NCBI GenBank assembly: GCA_036556965.1
Contig: DATBIO010000243.1
Location: forward strand, 1 to 14,475
Origin: DATBIO01 sp036556965
GTDB taxonomy: Bacteria; Acidobacteriota; Vicinamibacteria; Fen-336
Reading direction: 5' to 3'
Length of the DNA: 14,475 bases
Of the stretch, positions 12,488-14,475 are shown in pieces. Position 1 is the stretch's first letter. Each line of letters begins with the position of its first letter. Position numbers and translations under genes: made by a program. The notes under the pieces were generated by a model. It was given only the letters and a program-made list of their open reading frames with translations. It did not search any database and was not told where the DNA came from.

Positions 12488-13042
12488 TTGGCCATCAAGT
12501 CCGACCGCTGGATCCGCCGCATGGCCCTCGAGCACGGGATGATCGAGCCGTTCTCGGACAAGCAGGTGCGCGACGGGATCATCTCGTACGGGGTGTCCTC
12601 GTACGGCTACGACGTGCGGATCGCCGACGACTTCAAGATCTTCACCAACATCAACTCCACCACCGTGGACCCCAAGAACTTCGACTCCCGGTCCTTCGTG
12701 GACTTCCGCGGCGACGTCTGCGTGATCCCGCCCAACTCCTTCGCCCTCGCCCGCACCATCGAGTACTTCCGCATCCCCCGCAACGTGCTGGTGGTCACCC
12801 TGGGGAAGTCCACCTACGCGCGCTGCGGGATCATCGTCAACGTGACCCCCCTGGAGCCGGAGTGGGAGGGCATCGTCACCCTCGAGGTGTCCAACACCAC
12901 GCCCCTGCCCGCCCGCATCTACGCGGGGGAGGGCATCGCGCAGATGCTGTTCTTCGAGAGCGACGAGGAGTGCGAGATCTCCTACGCGGACAAGAAGGGG
13001 AAGTACCAGGCGCAGAAGGGCCTGACCCTCCCGCGCCTCTAG
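12488..13042 (+). CDS. dcd: dCTP deaminase
   Basis: This enzyme deaminates dCTP to dUTP, the first step to dTMP in bacteria using this route. The 184 residues begin AIKSDRWIRRMALEHGMIEP, as in many bacterial Dcd proteins that open 'MSIKSDKWIRRMA'. Conserved blocks follow: SSYGYDVRIADDFKIFTN (37-54), GKSTYARCGI (106-115, with Ser108 and Arg112) and VTLEVSN (130-136, catalytic Glu133). The last block, GKYQAQKGLTLPRL, closes the trimer-type active site. The start is TTG 12488, which fits that alignment exactly and has AGGGGGA 4 nt upstream; no ATG or GTG is in the right place. A TATGCT hexamer at 12461 is the only promoter hint. The TIGR00300 gene starts 14 bp downstream and is probably in the same operon. 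Confidence 0.95.
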   Translation: MAIKSDRWIRRMALEHGMIEPFSDKQVRDGIISYGVSSYGYDVRIADDFKIFTNINSTTVDPKNFDSRSFVDFRGDVCVIPPNSFALARTIEYFRIPRNVLVVTLGKSTYARCGIIVNVTPLEPEWEGIVTLEVSNTTPLPARIYAGEGIAQMLFFESDEECEISYADKKGKYQAQKGLTLPRL

Positions 13043-13056
13043 GGGAAGCGAAGGCG

Positions 13057-14259
13057 ATGGTCGAAGAGACGGTCACCATGGAGGGCCACCTGATCGACTC
13101 CGACATCCTGCGCCGCGGGTTCGCCCGCATCGTGGAGGAGGGGGGCGACTTCGAGGTGCTGGAGTTCCGCGTGGGCAAGACCAACGCCGACGTGTCCTTC
13201 GTCCGCCTGGCGGTGAAGGCCCCCGAGCCCGACACCCTCGACCGCATCCTGGAGCAGCTCAACTACCTCGGCGCCTCCACCCTGCTCGCCGACGCCCGCT
13301 TCGGCGCGGCGGAGCGGGACGGTATCCTCCCCGACGAGTTCTACTCCACCACCAACTTCGACACCTTCGTGCGGCGGGACGGCCGCTGGCTGCCCGCGCG
13401 CGACCAGAAGATGGACGCGGCGCTCGTGCTGCGGGGCGGGGAGCCCTGCTGCGTGAAGCAGGGCCAGGTGAAGGAGGGCGAGCCGGTGGCCCTGCGCGGC
13501 CCCGGCATCCGCGTGCGCCCGCCCGAGCGCAGCCGCGGCTTCTCCGTCTTCGGCTTCATGTCCAACGACCTCTCCGCGGAGGTGAACAAGGGCATCGTCA
13601 TCGCGGGGGTGGCGCGGGAGCTGCGGCGGGCGCGCGCGGAGGGCGAGCGCGTGGTGGTGGTGGCGGGGCCCGCCATCGTCCACTCGGGGGGCGACGCGGC
13701 CCTGGCCCGCCTGGTGCGCGCGGGCTGGGTGGACGTGCTGCTGAGCGGCAACGCCTTCGCCGCCCACGACCTCGAGAAGGCGATCCTCAAGACCAGCCTC
13801 GGCGTCTGCCAGCTCAGCGGGCGCGCCGTGGAGGGGGGCAGCCGCAACCACCTCTTCGCCATCAACGCCGTCAACCGCGCGGGCGGGGTGGCGGGGGCGG
13901 TGTCCGCGGGCCTGGTGTCCTCGGGGGTGATGTACGAGCTGGTGCAGCGCGGCGTGCCCTTCGTCCTCGCGGGGTCCATCCGCGACGACGGCCCCCTGAA
14001 GGACGTGATCACCGACACCGCGGCCGCCCAGAAGGCCTACGCGGAGGCGGTGCGCGGCGCGGGCATCTGCCTCATGCTCGCCTCCGCCCTCCACTCCATC
14101 GCCGTGGGCAACCTGCTCCCGGCGCGGGTCAAGACCGTGTGCGTGGACATGGCGGAGTCCGTGCCCGTGAAGCTGGGGAACCGCGGCAGCATGCAGGCGG
14201 TGGGCCTGGTCACGGACGTCGGCTTCTTCCTGGAGAAGCTGGAGGCGGAGCTGGCCTGA
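13057..14259 (+). CDS. TIGR00300 / LOR-SDH conserved-domain protein (archaeal-type ornithine cyclodeaminase-like)
   Basis: This 400-residue protein matches TIGR00300. The N-terminal LOR/SDH domain (residues 5-100) holds GHLIDSDILRRGFARIVEEG, 'FRVGKTNADVSFVRLAV' and ILPDEFYSTTNF. A C-terminal Rossmann-type half includes VVAGPAIVHSGG (201-212), LLSGNAFAAHDLEKA (228-242), AINAVNRAGG (268-277) and CVDMAESVPVKLGNRGSMQA (362-381). Members of this family include archaeal ornithine cyclodeaminase, and the same domain forms the C-terminal half of the cyanobacterial arginine dihydrolase ArgZ/AgrE. The dihydrolase domain is missing here, so conversion of ornithine to proline with release of ammonia is the best guess, not proven. 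Start ATG 13057 fits the conserved N terminus, with AAGG just upstream. It sits 14 bp after dcd. Confidence 0.85.
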   Translation: MVEETVTMEGHLIDSDILRRGFARIVEEGGDFEVLEFRVGKTNADVSFVRLAVKAPEPDTLDRILEQLNYLGASTLLADARFGAAERDGILPDEFYSTTNFDTFVRRDGRWLPARDQKMDAALVLRGGEPCCVKQGQVKEGEPVALRGPGIRVRPPERSRGFSVFGFMSNDLSAEVNKGIVIAGVARELRRARAEGERVVVVAGPAIVHSGGDAALARLVRAGWVDVLLSGNAFAAHDLEKAILKTSLGVCQLSGRAVEGGSRNHLFAINAVNRAGGVAGAVSAGLVSSGVMYELVQRGVPFVLAGSIRDDGPLKDVITDTAAAQKAYAEAVRGAGICLMLASALHSIAVGNLLPARVKTVCVDMAESVPVKLGNRGSMQAVGLVTDVGFFLEKLEAELA

Positions 14260-14278
14260 CCGGCCGCCGGGGCCGCGA

Positions 14279-14475
14279 TCAGTAGGGCCGGTCCGGGTTG
14301 AGCTTGCGGTGCGTGTTCAACGACTTCCGCAGGCCGGCCGCGGCCTGGGCGAGCTCGGCGTCGGCGTCCTTCTCCACCCTCTGGAGCGTGTCCGACGCGT
14401 GGTCCCAGTCGAAGAAGGCCACGGCGTCGAGCGCGGCGCGGCGCACGCGCGGCGGCTGCGCGAGCGGCTGGAGGC
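14279..14475 (-). CDS. C-terminal end of an unknown protein, possibly HEAT-repeat
   Basis: A frame open to the right edge ends at TGA 14281-14279 and gives 64 residues. They start LQPLAQPPRVRRAALDAVAFF, continue DWDHASDTLQRVEKDADAEL and end RKLNPDRPY. Codon use has the strong G/C third-position bias of the neighbours. The 'PRVRRAALDAVAFFDWDHA' pattern with two amphipathic helices is compatible with a HEAT or armadillo-like repeat, but too little is present to be sure. The gene converges on the TIGR00300 gene with 19 bp between them. Confidence 0.55.
   Translation of the reverse strand, partial: LQPLAQPPRVRRAALDAVAFFDWDHASDTLQRVEKDADAELAQAAAGLRKSLNTHRKLNPDRPY

Noticed and set aside
14260..14278. 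Small CGGCC/GGCCG inverted repeat between the last two convergent genes as a terminator
   Set aside because: Only 5-bp arms, no T-tract, and such GC repeats are expected by chance in this base composition.

Overview
This is a very GC-rich, densely coded bacterial chromosome segment with no mobile element, rRNA, tRNA or CRISPR array. The proteins (succinyl-CoA synthetase next to nucleoside diphosphate kinase, a YMGG-type glycine-zipper protein, a TIGR00300 protein, an lmo0937-family peptide) and the GC-rich codon use suggest an Acidobacteriota or Myxococcota-like organism. That placement is an inference from gene content, not a phylogeny. GTG and TTG starts are common.

Layout. 1-182: C-terminal end of a 5'-3' exonuclease. 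187-1572 (-): LCAT-like alpha/beta hydrolase. 1573-1786: regulatory region with a textbook sigma-54 promoter and two dyads, driving a 49-residue lmo0937-family membrane peptide (1787-1936). 1986-4591: a tight cluster of a diacylglycerol-kinase-type lipid kinase, a calcineurin-like phosphoesterase and a thioredoxin-reductase-like flavoprotein, ending at a strong hairpin (4621-4644) shared with the convergent glycine-zipper gene (4682-5251, -). 5252-5449: divergent regulatory region with sigma-54-type matches facing both the glycine-zipper gene and a LEA-type-2 gene (5450-5950). 5913-6968 (-): RlmN-family radical SAM enzyme, divergent from an FKBP peptidyl-prolyl isomerase lipoprotein (7027-7716). 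7802-10364: sucC-sucD-ndk, with a REP-like repeat directly in front of ndk. 10422-11575: an atypical SDR and a DUF2905 peptide. 11544-12382 (-): a secreted cyclophilin and a TM2-like membrane peptide. 12488-14259: dcd and a TIGR00300 (archaeal-type ornithine cyclodeaminase-like) gene. 14279-14475 (-): the end of a possible HEAT-repeat protein.

How the genes fit together. Most are central housekeeping functions: TCA cycle and nucleotide metabolism (sucCD, ndk, dcd), rRNA modification (rlmN family) and extracytoplasmic folding (FKBP, cyclophilin). The most unusual signal is regulatory. Small envelope or stress-type proteins (lmo0937 family, YMGG glycine zipper, possibly LEA14-like) carry sigma-54 -24/-12 elements, and the two best ones are followed by an inverted repeat in the transcribed leader. 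I read this as part of a sigma-54-controlled envelope regulon. Its activator is not in this window.
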